This document shows positions 57,026-64,000 of a stretch of DNA of 64,000 nucleotides, in pieces. The stretch lies in NCBI RefSeq assembly GCF_007994135.1, contig NZ_VLKF01000001.1, forward strand, positions 2,418,001 to 2,482,000, in the 5' to 3' direction. The position numbers and the translations under genes are program-made. Each line of letters opens with the position of its first letter. The stretch's first letter is position 1. The stretch comes from Modestobacter roseus. Its GTDB lineage: Bacteria > Actinomycetota > Actinomycetes > Mycobacteriales > Geodermatophilaceae. Below the pieces are notes generated by a model, which saw nothing but the letters and a program-made list of their open reading frames with translations, did not search any database and had not been told where the DNA came from.

Positions 57026-58030
57026 TCAGGGCGCCGGGAAGCCCACGGCGACCCGGGCGATCCGGCCGTCGTCCTCGACCAGCGCGACGAGCCGCCCGTC
57101 GGGGGCGACCGCCGCGTGCAGGCCGGGGGTTCCGGTGGCCGGCACCCGCTGGCCGTACCCCAGGGCGACCGCCTCCTCGGCGGTGAGCTCCCGGGCCGGG
57201 AAGACGGCCCGGGCAGCGTCGGCGAGCCCCAGCACCCCGGGGCCGGACCCCCGCTCGCCGAGGGCGCCCGCGGCCTCCTCGACCGGGCGGGCCTGCCCGG
57301 TGTCGAACGGCCCGGACGAGGTGCGCCGCAGCGCGGTGAGGTGCCCGCCGACGCCCAGCGCCGCGCCGACGTCCCGGGCGATCGCGCGGACGTAGGTGCC
57401 GGTGCTGCAGGAGACGGTGACCTCGACGTCGACCAGATCCGGCGTCGGCCGGGTCAGCCGGTGGACGTCGATGGCGTGCACGGTCACCGAGCGGGCGGCG
57501 AGCTCGACCTCCTCGCCGGCGCGCACCCGGTCGTAGGACCGCCGCCCGTCGACCTTGACGGCGCTCACGGAGGAGGGCACCTGCTGCAGCGCGCCCACCT
57601 GACCGGCGACGGCGGCGCGCACCGCGTCGTCGGTCAGGCCGGCCGCGGAGGTGGTGTGGGTGACCTGCCCCTCACGGTCGTCGGTGACCGTCGACTGGCC
57701 CAGCCGGAGCGTGGCCGCGTAGACCTTGTCCGAGCCGGCCAGGTGGCCCAGCAGCCGGGTGGCGGCGCCGACGCCGAGCACGAGCAACCCCGTGGCCATC
57801 GGGTCGAGCGTGCCCGCGTGGCCGACCTTGCGCACCGACAGCACCCGGCGGGCGATCGCGACGACGTCGTGGGAGGTCATGCCGCCGGGCTTGTCGACCA
57901 GCAGCAGGGACGGCGGGACGTCGGCATCTGGGCGGCGGCGTCTGGCCGCGCTCCGCCCTCCTTCCGCTCCTCGGTCGCTGGCGCTCCCTGCGATGCTCGG
58001 TCGGGCGTCGTCGTCGCGGTCGGGGCTCAC
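57026..58030 (-). CDS. truB: tRNA pseudouridine(55) synthase TruB
   Basis: A 334-residue enzyme making pseudouridine 55 in tRNA. The core starts at PPSLLLVDKPGGMTSHDVVAIARRVL and has the catalytic Asp in GHAGTLDPMATGLL, followed by SVSAVKVDGRRSYDRVRAGEEV and the CSTGTYVRAIARD segment. A C-terminal PUA-like domain ends in AVAPDGRLVALVEDDG. The GTG start overlaps the MATE gene stop by four bases. The first 38 residues (DARPSIAGSASDRGAEGG...) are an extension not found in most TruB proteins and are encoded by a sequence resembling a dispersed GC-rich repeat element (57947-58009). Confidence 0.94.
   Translation of the reverse strand: MSPDRDDDARPSIAGSASDRGAEGGRSAARRRRPDADVPPSLLLVDKPGGMTSHDVVAIARRVLSVRKVGHAGTLDPMATGLLVLGVGAATRLLGHLAGSDKVYAATLRLGQSTVTDDREGQVTHTTSAAGLTDDAVRAAVAGQVGALQQVPSSVSAVKVDGRRSYDRVRAGEEVELAARSVTVHAIDVHRLTRPTPDLVDVEVTVSCSTGTYVRAIARDVGAALGVGGHLTALRRTSSGPFDTGQARPVEEAAGALGERGSGPGVLGLADAARAVFPARELTAEEAVALGYGQRVPATGTPGLHAAVAPDGRLVALVEDDGRIARVAVGFPAP
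57947..58009. repeat. Candidate dispersed GCTCC-rich element inside the truB 5' end
   Basis: The plus strand shows recurring GCTCC-containing units (GCGCTCCGCCCTCC, CCGCTCCTCGGTCGCTGG, GCGCTCCCTGCGATGCTCGG). The unit type resembles short dispersed elements I recall from actinobacterial genomes. Here it encodes part of the TruB N-terminal extension. It occurs once in this window. Confidence 0.3.
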
Positions 58031-59351
58031 GCCGACACCGTCTCACCCAGCCACGCACTCCCCCGCACCCGCCAGCTGACCGCCGCCAGCCGCAGCACGA
58101 TGAACAGGGTCAGGCCCGACCACACGCCGGCCAGCCCCCAGTCCAGCCAGCCCGACAGCAGCGACAGCGGCAGGAAGCCGACCAGGGCCGACCCCACCGT
58201 CACGGTGCGGAGCCAGGCGACGTCGCCGGCGCCCATGAGCACGCCGTCGAGGGCGAAGGCCGCGCCCGCCAGCGGCTGCATCAGCGCGAGGAACCACCAG
58301 ACGACGTCGGCCTGGGCGAGCACCGCGGGGTCGTCGGTGAACAGCGGCGGGAGCACCGGCCGCAGCGCCAGCAGCACCGCGGCGGCCACCGCGCCCGTGC
58401 CGGCCCCCACCGGACCACGCGTGCGGCCGTCCGGCGGGCGTCACCGGGGCGCGCGCCGCCCAGCGCCTGGCCCACCAGGGTCTGCGCGGCGATCGCGTAG
58501 GCGTCCAGCACCAGGGCCAGGAAGAGCCACAGCTGCAGGGCGATCTGGTGGGCGCCCAGCTGTGCGGTCCCCGCCCGGGCCACCACCGCGGCCGCGGCGG
58601 CGAACGCCAGCTGCAGCACCGCCGCGCGCACCAGCAGGTCACGGCCGAGCACCAGGTGCGCCCGCAGCGCCGTCGTCCGGGGGCGCCAGTCGATCTCCTG
58701 CCGGGCCAGCTCCCGGGCCAGCGACCAGGCGAACAGCGAGGCGGCGACGGCCTGCCCGGCCACGTTCGCCACCGCGGAGCCGACCAGGCCGAACCCGGCC
58801 GGGTACACCAGCAGCGGGCAGAGCGCGAGGCTGACCAGGCTCCCGGCGAGCACGTAGCCCATCGGCCGGCGCAGCTCCTGCACCCCACGCAGCCAGCCGT
58901 TGCCGGCCAGCGCCACCAGCAGCAGCGGCAGCCCGGCGCTGGCCACCCGCAGCCACTGCTCGCCGGCGGCGGCCACCGGGCCGGCGCCGCCGGCCATCAG
59001 CCGGGTGAGCGGGCCGGCGAGCAGCTGGAGCAGCAGGGCCGTCCCGACGCCCAGGCAGACGGCCAGCCAGGTGGCCTGCACGCCCTCCGCGACGGCGCCG
59101 GGCCGGTCACCGGCCCCGGCCCGGCGCGCGGCGCGGGCGGTGGTGCCGTAGGCCAGGAAGTTCAGCAGCCCGGCGACGACCGCGAGGATGCCGCCGCCGA
59201 CGGCCAGCCCACCCAGCGCGACCGTGCCCAGGTTGCCGACGACCGCGGTGTCGACCAGCAGGTACAGCGGTTCAGCGGCCAGCACGACCAGCGCGGGTGC
59301 GGCGAGCGAGGGGATGCTCCGCTCGGCCGGCGGCCGGACCGCCCCGGTCAT
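58027..59351 (-). pseudogene. MATE family efflux transporter (DinF type), interrupted by a -1 frameshift
   Basis: The first frame (ATG 59351) encodes SIPSLAAPALVVLAAEPLYLLVDTAVVGNLGTVALGGLAV and further helices typical of MATE/DinF, up to LVGQALGGARPGDARRTAARVVRWG near 58410. The second frame continues AGTGAVAAAVLLALRPVLPPLFTDD to the stop at 58027. Adding one base to the five-C run at 58404-58408 (plus strand) restores a 441-residue, twelve-helix transporter using sodium or proton gradients to export drugs or metabolites. It is coupled by four-base overlaps to the DHH gene before and truB after, which argues that the intact gene is the normal state. Confidence 0.85.
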
Positions 59352-60343
59352 GCCCGGCCGAGCTCCGCGCGCAGCTGGGCGACGGTGCCCTCGAGGTCGT
59401 ACGCGGAGCTGTACCCGGCCGCGGCCCGATGCCCGCCGCCGCCCAGGGCGATCGCCACCCGGGAGACGTCGGTGGCGCCGCGCGAGCGCATGGAGACGAC
59501 CCAGGTGCCGTCGTCCTGGCCCTTCAGCACGGCGGCCACGTCGGCCTCCGCGGTGGCCCGGACGACGTCGACGAGCGCCTCGAGCTGGTCGGCGGGGAGC
59601 CCGTGCTCCTGCGCATCGGCCGCGGTCGCCCACGTCCACACCAGGCCGGCCCCGACGCCGGTCTCCAGCCGGGCGCGGCCGGTGACCTGGGACAGCAGGC
59701 CGAGCCAGCCGAACGGCGCGGTGTCGAACAGCCGCCGGCTGATCGCGGCGTGGTCGATGCCGGTGCGCAGCAGCCGGGCGGCCAGCTCGTGCGTGCCGGG
59801 AGACGTGTTGCCGAACCGGAACGAGCCGGTGTCGGCCGACAGCCCGGCGTAGAGGCAGGCGGCCAGCTGCTGGTCCAGCTCGACGCCGAGGGCGTCGAGG
59901 AGGTCGGCGACCAGCGCGACCGTGGCGGCGCCGTGCGGGTCGACCAGCCGGACCTCGCCGAACCCGGGGTTGCTGGCGTGGTGGTCGACCACGACCGAGC
60001 GCCCCGCCGTCTCCAGCAGCGGGGCCAGCTCACCCAGCCGGCCGGGGGAGGCGGCGTCCAGGCTCACGAAGACGTCGACGTCGCCCGGCACGGTGGCCGG
60101 GTCGGTCAGCTGGTCGGCCCCGGGCAGCCAGCCGAGCGACGCGGGCAGCGTGAACGGCGCGGGGAAGGTGGCGACGACGCGGGCACCACGCCGGCGGAGC
60201 CCCTCGGCCAGGGCCAGGGTGCTGCCGAGCGCGTCGGCGTCGGGCTGCACGTGCCCGGACAGCACGACCGTCGCACCCGCTGCCGCCGCCTCCGCCAGCA
60301 CCTGGACCGCGGCCGCGAGGGGCGTGGAGACGGTGGCGGTCAC
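59348..60343 (-). CDS. nrnA: DHH/DHHA1 phosphoesterase (NrnA-like)
   Basis: A 331-residue enzyme of the bifunctional oligoribonuclease / pAp phosphatase group. It has VVLSGHVQPDADALGSTLALAEGL (first metal motif), VFVSLDAASPGRLGE, RSVVVDHHASNPGFGEV (the DHH motif) and the C-terminal DHHA1 motif ALGGGGHRAAAG. It degrades nanoRNA or recycles 3'-phosphoadenosine 5'-phosphate; in mycobacteria the homologue also acts on cyclic dinucleotides. It sits between rbfA and the MATE gene, the same order as in M. tuberculosis. GTG start and ATGA end overlaps couple it to both neighbours. Confidence 0.9.
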   Translation of the reverse strand: MTATVSTPLAAAVQVLAEAAAAGATVVLSGHVQPDADALGSTLALAEGLRRRGARVVATFPAPFTLPASLGWLPGADQLTDPATVPGDVDVFVSLDAASPGRLGELAPLLETAGRSVVVDHHASNPGFGEVRLVDPHGAATVALVADLLDALGVELDQQLAACLYAGLSADTGSFRFGNTSPGTHELAARLLRTGIDHAAISRRLFDTAPFGWLGLLSQVTGRARLETGVGAGLVWTWATAADAQEHGLPADQLEALVDVVRATAEADVAAVLKGQDDGTWVVSMRSRGATDVSRVAIALGGGGHRAAAGYSSAYDLEGTVAQLRAELGRA

Positions 60344-60588
60344 GGGGTGCCGTCGGGCCCCGCGTCGGCGTGCGGGACGGCGTCGGACTCCTCACCCACG
60401 CCGCCACCGCCGACGGGGTAGCTGCTGCCGTCGTCGGGCTCGTCGGCCGCGATGCTCGGCACCTCCCCGATGTCGCCGCGCTTGCCCCCGGCGGTCGGGT
60501 CGCCGGAGGCCGGCTCCTCCCGCCCGCCCAGGGTCACCCGGCGCTCGGGGGTGCCGTCGGGGTCGATCGGGTCGCTGGTCTCGGTCAC
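60340..60588 (-). CDS. Small acidic hypothetical protein in the infB-truB operon
   Basis: An 82-residue, Asp/Glu/Gly/Pro-rich protein (MTETSDPIDPDGTPERRVTLGG...GPDGTP) without membrane helices or a recognised domain; it looks disordered. Its GTG overlaps the rbfA stop by four bases and its stop overlaps the nrnA GTG by four bases. That double coupling is the main reason to believe it is translated. It might instead be a linker that lets ribosomes pass from rbfA to nrnA. Confidence 0.65.
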   Translation of the reverse strand: MTETSDPIDPDGTPERRVTLGGREEPASGDPTAGGKRGDIGEVPSIAADEPDDGSSYPVGGGGVGEESDAVPHADAGPDGTP

Positions 60589-61127
60589 GATGCGCTCCGC
60601 GGGGTCGCCGGCGCGTCGGCCGGGTCGGTGAGCTCGGCGGCGTCGGCATCGGCGTCGTCGGCCTGCTGGTCGTCCTGCTCGCCCTCCTCGTCGACGGTGT
60701 CCTCGTCGACCGCGGGACGGCGGTACGGGTCCGCCTCACCCGCGTACTGAGCGCCCTCGCGGGCACGGGCGAGTTCGGCGTCGGCCTGCCGCACCCGCTC
60801 GAGCGCCTCCTCGAGCTCCCGGGCGGTGTCCGGGACGATGTCGGCCACGAAGGTCAGCGACGGCACGAACTTGATGCCCGTCTGCTTGCCCACGGTCGAC
60901 CGGAGCACGCCGGTGGCGCTGGCGAGCGCCTTGGCGGAGTCCTCGATCGCCTGGGCGTCGCCGTAGACGGTGTAGAACACCGTCGCCTCGCGCAGGTCGC
61001 TGGTCACCCGGGAGTCGGTGATGGTGACCATCCCCAGGCGCGGGTCCTTGATCTGCATCTCGATGGTGGCGGAGACGATCTGGCGGATGCGCACCGCCAG
61101 CCGGCGTGCGCGGGCCGGGTCGGCCAT
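60585..61127 (-). CDS. rbfA: 30S ribosome-binding factor RbfA
   Basis: A 180-residue factor for 16S maturation and cold adaptation. The ATG is preceded by GAGGAG. ARRLAVRIRQIVSATIEMQIKDPRLGMVTITDSRVTSDLREATVFYTVYG is the KH-like RbfA core, with LRSTVGKQTGIKFVPSLTFVAD ending it. The C-terminal 60 residues are acidic and low-complexity (DEDTVDEEGEQDDQQADDAD), longer than in most RbfA proteins. It follows infB and the DUF503 gene, the conserved infB-ylxP-rbfA order. Confidence 0.95.
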   Translation of the reverse strand: MADPARARRLAVRIRQIVSATIEMQIKDPRLGMVTITDSRVTSDLREATVFYTVYGDAQAIEDSAKALASATGVLRSTVGKQTGIKFVPSLTFVADIVPDTARELEEALERVRQADAELARAREGAQYAGEADPYRRPAVDEDTVDEEGEQDDQQADDADADAAELTDPADAPATPRSAS

Positions 61128-61187
61128 CAGATCTCCTCGTGGTGCGGGGGCGTCGGTGGGACGCCCGGTGGTGACGGTGGCTGTTCG

Positions 61188-61487
61188 TCAATCCGTGTCG
61201 CTGTGCAGCTGCCGGTGCGTCGACAGGAGCGTCACCTCGGGGCGCTCGGCCAGCAACCGCTCGCAGGCGTCGAGCACGTCGGTGACCTGCCCGGCCTCGC
61301 CGGCCACGGTGGCCACCCCGATCTGCACCCGGCGGTGCAGGTCCTGATCGCCCACCTCGGCGGCGGCCACGGCGAAGCGTCGTCGGAGTTCGGCCACGAT
61401 CGGCCGGACGACGGCGCGCTTCCCCTTCAGCGAGTGGACGTCCCCCAGCAACAGGTCGGCGGTGAGCGTGCCCGTGAACACGCTCAC
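61188..61487 (-). CDS. ylxP: DUF503 (YlxP-like) protein
   Basis: A 99-residue protein between infB and rbfA, where ylxP lies in many Gram-positive genomes. MSVFTGTLTADLLLGDVHSLKGKRAVVRPIVAELRRRFAVAAAEVG is the DUF503 signature, with VTDVLDACERLL near the end. The family is thought to help ribosome maturation or translation initiation; its biochemistry is unclear. GTG start, 46 bp after the infB stop, with a hairpin in the gap. Confidence 0.9.
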   Translation of the reverse strand: MSVFTGTLTADLLLGDVHSLKGKRAVVRPIVAELRRRFAVAAAEVGDQDLHRRVQIGVATVAGEAGQVTDVLDACERLLAERPEVTLLSTHRQLHSDTD

Positions 61488-61510
61488 CGCCTCCCTGGTG
61501 CTCAGTGCGT

Positions 61511-61528
61511 CCCGCCCGTGCGGGCGGG
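61511..61528 (-). terminator. Hairpin between infB and ylxP
   Basis: CCCGCCCG, two bases, CGGGCGGG: a perfect 8-bp inverted repeat six bases past the infB stop. It probably acts as a partial terminator or mRNA stability element inside the operon. Confidence 0.5.
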
Positions 61529-61533
61529 GTCGA

Positions 61534-64000
61534 TCAGGCGCGCGGCTTCTCGCGCAGCTCGAAGGTCTCGATCACGTCATCGACCTTGATGTCGTTGAAC
61601 GACCCCAGGCCGATACCGCACTCGTAGCCCTCGCGGACCTCGGTCGCGTCGTCCTTGAAGCGGCGCAGCGAGTCGACCGACAGGTTGTCGGCGACCACGG
61701 CACCGTCGCGGATGAGGCGCGCCTTGGAGTTGCGCACGATCGTGCCGCTGCGGACCAGCGAGCCGGCGACGTTGCCGATGCGCGGGACCCGGAAGACCTC
61801 GCGGACCTCCGCGGTGCCCAGCTGCACCTCTTCGTACTCCGGCTTGAGCATGCCCTTGAGCGCGGCCTCGATCTCCTCGATGGCCTGGTAGATGACCGTG
61901 TAGTACCGGACGTCCACGCCCTCGCGGTTGGCGAGCTCGGTGGCCTGCCCCTCGGCCCGGACGTTGAAGCCCAGGACGATGACGTCGTCGGCCAGCGCCA
62001 GGTCGATGTCGCTCTTGGTGATCCCACCGACGCCGCGGTGGATGACCCGCAGCGAGATGTCGTCGCTCACCTCGATCTTCATCAGCGCCTCTTCGAGCGC
62101 CTCGACGGTGCCCGAGTTGTCGCCCTTGATGATCAGGTTGAGCTGACGGGTCTCCTTGAGCGCCGCGTCGAGGTCCTCCAGGCTGATCCGCTTCCGCATC
62201 TGCGCGTTCTGCGCGTTGCGGATCCGGGCCTGACGGCGGTCGGCGATCTGCCGGGCGATCCGGTCCTCCTCGACGACGAGGAAGGTGTCACCGGCACGTG
62301 GCACGGAGGTCAGGCCGACGACCTGGACCGGACGGGCCGGCAGGGCCTCCTTGAGCTTGTTGCCGTGCTCGTCGAGCAGCGACCGGACGCGACCGTAGGC
62401 GTCGCCGGCCACGATCGAGTCGCCCTGGCGGAGGATGCCGCGCTGGACCAGCACCGTGGCGACGGGGCCACGGCCCTTGTCCAGCTTGCCCTCGATGACC
62501 ACACCCTGCGGGTCCTGGCCCACGTTGGCGCGCAGGTCCAGCGAGGCGTCGGCGGTCAGCAGGATCGAGGTCAGCAGGTCGTCGAGGCCCTGACGGGTGG
62601 TCGCGGAGACGTCGACGAACATCGTGTCGCCGCCGTACTCCTCGGCCACCAGGCCGTACTCGGTCAGCTGCTGACGGATCTTGGCGGGGTTGGCCCCCTC
62701 CTTGTCGATCTTGTTCACCGCGACCACGATCGGCACCTCGGCGGCCTGGGCGTGGTTCAGCGCCTCCACCGTCTGCGGCATGACGCCGTCGTCGGCGGCG
62801 ACGACCAGGACCACGATGTCGGTGACCTTCGCGCCACGGGCACGCATCGCGGTGAACGACTCGTGACCCGGGGTGTCGATGAAGGTGACCGGACGCTCGT
62901 TGCCCTCCAGCTCGGTGACGATCTGGTAGGCGCCGATGTGCTGGGTGATGCCACCGGCCTCCTTGCCCGCCACGTTGGCGTGCCGGAGCGCGTCCAGGAG
63001 CTTGGTCTTCCCGTGGTCGACGTGACCCATGACGGTCACGACCGGCGGGCGGACGTCCCAGTCGTCCTCGTCGTCGCTCTCCTCGTCACCGAAGGTGAGG
63101 TCGAACGTGTCGAGGAGCTCGCGGTCCTCGTCCTCGGGGCTGACGACCTGGATGACCCAGCCGATCTCGGCACCGAGCAGCTGCAGCGTGTCGTCGTTGA
63201 CCGACTGCGTCGCGGTGATCATCTCGCCCAGGTGGAACAGGGCGGTGACCAGCGCGGCGGGCTCGGCGTTGATCCGCTCGGCCAGGTCGGTCAGCGAGGC
63301 GCCGCGGGGCAGCCGGACGGTCTGCCCGTTGCCACGGGGCAGCGAGACGCCGCCCATGCTCGGCGCCGCCATGGAGTCGAACTCCTGACGCCGCTGCTTC
63401 TTGCTCTTGCGCCCGCGGACCGGACCGCGACCACCGGGACGCCCGAAGGCACCCGCGGTGCCCGCACCGGAGCCGCCGCGGCCACGACCGCGGCCACCAC
63501 CACCGGGACGGAAGCCACCACCGGCCGGAGCGCCACCGGGCGCACCGCCGCCGCCACCGGGACGGAAACCGCCGCCACCACCGGGACCACCCGGGCGGCC
63601 ACGGCCACCGGGAGCACCGGGGCGGCCGCCACCGGCCGGGCGCGGCGGCATCATGCCGGGGCTCGGACGCTGCGGCATCATGCCGGGGTTGGGACGCGGG
63701 CCACCCGGGCCGGCGGACGGACGGGGACCGCCCGGACCGGCGGACGGACGGGGACCACCCGGACCGGCACCGGGACGTGGGCCACCGGCGCCCGGCGCGG
63801 GCGCGGACCGCCCTGGCCGGGAGCGCCGCCCGGCGCGGGACGGCCGGGAGCCGCGGGACGCGGCGCGCTGCTGAAGGGGTTGTTGCCCGGACGCGGCGCC
63901 GGCCGCGGGCCGGGACGCGGACCGCCACCCGCCGGACGGGGAGCGCCGGGAGCGGCGCCGCCGCCGGCACCCGGACGCGCCGCCGGACCCGGGCGCGGCC
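61534..64000 (-). CDS. infB: Translation initiation factor IF-2 (N-terminus cut by window edge; one -1 frameshift)
   Basis: The C-terminal 715 residues (from 63681) are intact: the IF2_N helix ([26 protein letters not shown]), the GTPase domain with [20 protein letters not shown] (G1), [11 protein letters not shown] (G3) and [11 protein letters not shown] (G4), then the IF-2 beta-barrels and the fMet-tRNA-binding end. The N-terminal Gly/Pro/Arg-rich region continues upstream: [17 protein letters not shown] is readable near 63865 in another frame. One added base in the GGG at 63799-63801 (plus strand) joins the two frames. Because infB is essential, a sequence error is the best explanation. 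The protein would exceed 820 residues. It starts the operon infB-ylxP-rbfA-orf82-nrnA-MATE-truB-larE. Confidence 0.95.
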   Translation of the reverse strand, partial: AAPGSGGASGCRRRRRSRRSPSGGWRSASRPAAGAASGQQPLQQRAASRGSRPSRAGRRSRPGRSAPAPGAGGPRPGAGPGGPRPSAGPGGPRPSAGPGGPRPNPGMMPQRPSPGMMPPRPAGGGRPGAPGGRGRPGGPGGGGGFRPGGGGGAPGGAPAGGGFRPGGGGRGRGRGGSGAGTAGAFGRPGGRGPVRGRKSKKQRRQEFDSMAAPSMGGVSLPRGNGQTVRLPRGASLTDLAERINAEPAALVTALFHLGEMITATQSVNDDTLQLLGAEIGWVIQVVSPEDEDRELLDTFDLTFGDEESDDEDDWDVRPPVVTVMGHVDHGKTKLLDALRHANVAGKEAGGITQHIGAYQIVTELEGNERPVTFIDTPGHESFTAMRARGAKVTDIVVLVVAADDGVMPQTVEALNHAQAAEVPIVVAVNKIDKEGANPAKIRQQLTEYGLVAEEYGGDTMFVDVSATTRQGLDDLLTSILLTADASLDLRANVGQDPQGVVIEGKLDKGRGPVATVLVQRGILRQGDSIVAGDAYGRVRSLLDEHGNKLKEALPARPVQVVGLTSVPRAGDTFLVVEEDRIARQIADRRQARIRNAQNAQMRKRISLEDLDAALKETRQLNLIIKGDNSGTVEALEEALMKIEVSDDISLRVIHRGVGGITKSDIDLALADDVIVLGFNVRAEGQATELANREGVDVRYYTVIYQAIEEIEAALKGMLKPEYEEVQLGTAEVREVFRVPRIGNVAGSLVRSGTIVRNSKARLIRDGAVVADNLSVDSLRRFKDDATEVREGYECGIGLGSFNDIKVDDVIETFELREKPRA

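Overview
The window is a piece of a very high-GC actinobacterial chromosome with many GTG starts and 4-nt GTGA/ATGA overlaps. Gene content and order resemble mycobacterial core loci: lhr with nei; pspA/clgR/pgsA/ftsK/rnj/dapA/thyX; dfrA/thyA; dapB; the M16 peptidase, pnp, rpsO, ribF, truB; nrnA, rbfA, infB. The GC-rich style and accessory genes suggest Geodermatophilaceae (Geodermatophilus, Blastococcus, Modestobacter type). That family assignment is inference; aligning the 16S gene (45038-46556) would settle it.

Layout. 1-9 kb: partial MFS transporter, KTSC protein, methyltransferase, the 1531-residue helicase Lhr, a membrane-anchored monooxygenase-fold protein and two tandem Nei/Fpg-type DNA glycosylases. 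9-19 kb: PspA, Pgi, a complete LpqY-SugABC trehalose importer, a kinase-like DUF4032 protein and a TetR regulator. 19-25 kb: ClgR, PncC/CinA-C, PgsA, RimO, FtsK. 25-30 kb: S9 peptidase, then an ECF sigma factor, its frameshifted zinc anti-sigma factor, a CHRD protein and a class F sortase, with matching promoters before the sigma and CHRD genes. 30-33.4 kb: an acetoacetyl-CoA-synthetase-like adenylation/carrier/thioesterase enzyme (frameshifted) coupled to a phosphopantetheinyl transferase. 33.5-41 kb: RNase J, DapA, DHFR, ThyA, ThyX, AlkZ-like glycosylase, GNAT enzyme, DUF2461 protein. 41-47 kb: one rRNA operon on the minus strand (16S-23S-5S, no spacer tRNA) with two tandem promoters. 47-55 kb: DapB, VanZ-like protein, M16 peptidase, PNPase, S15, RibF, IlvE, an IsdG/MhuD-like heme monooxygenase. 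55-64 kb: LarB and LarE, then (read right to left) the coupled operon infB-ylxP-rbfA-orf82-nrnA-MATE-truB-larE; infB runs off the right edge.

Three themes stand out. First, four genes (anti-sigma, A-T-TE enzyme, MATE, infB) each need one extra base at a short C/G run. Because infB is essential, a systematic homopolymer undercall is the likeliest cause. Second, the 3' ends of three minus-strand genes, stop codon included, are tandemly duplicated (16 bp, 68 bp and 32 bp periods). Third, at least seven genes carry a TANNNT -10 box 6-8 nt before the start codon, the signature of leaderless transcripts. I saw no prophage, insertion sequence or CRISPR array.
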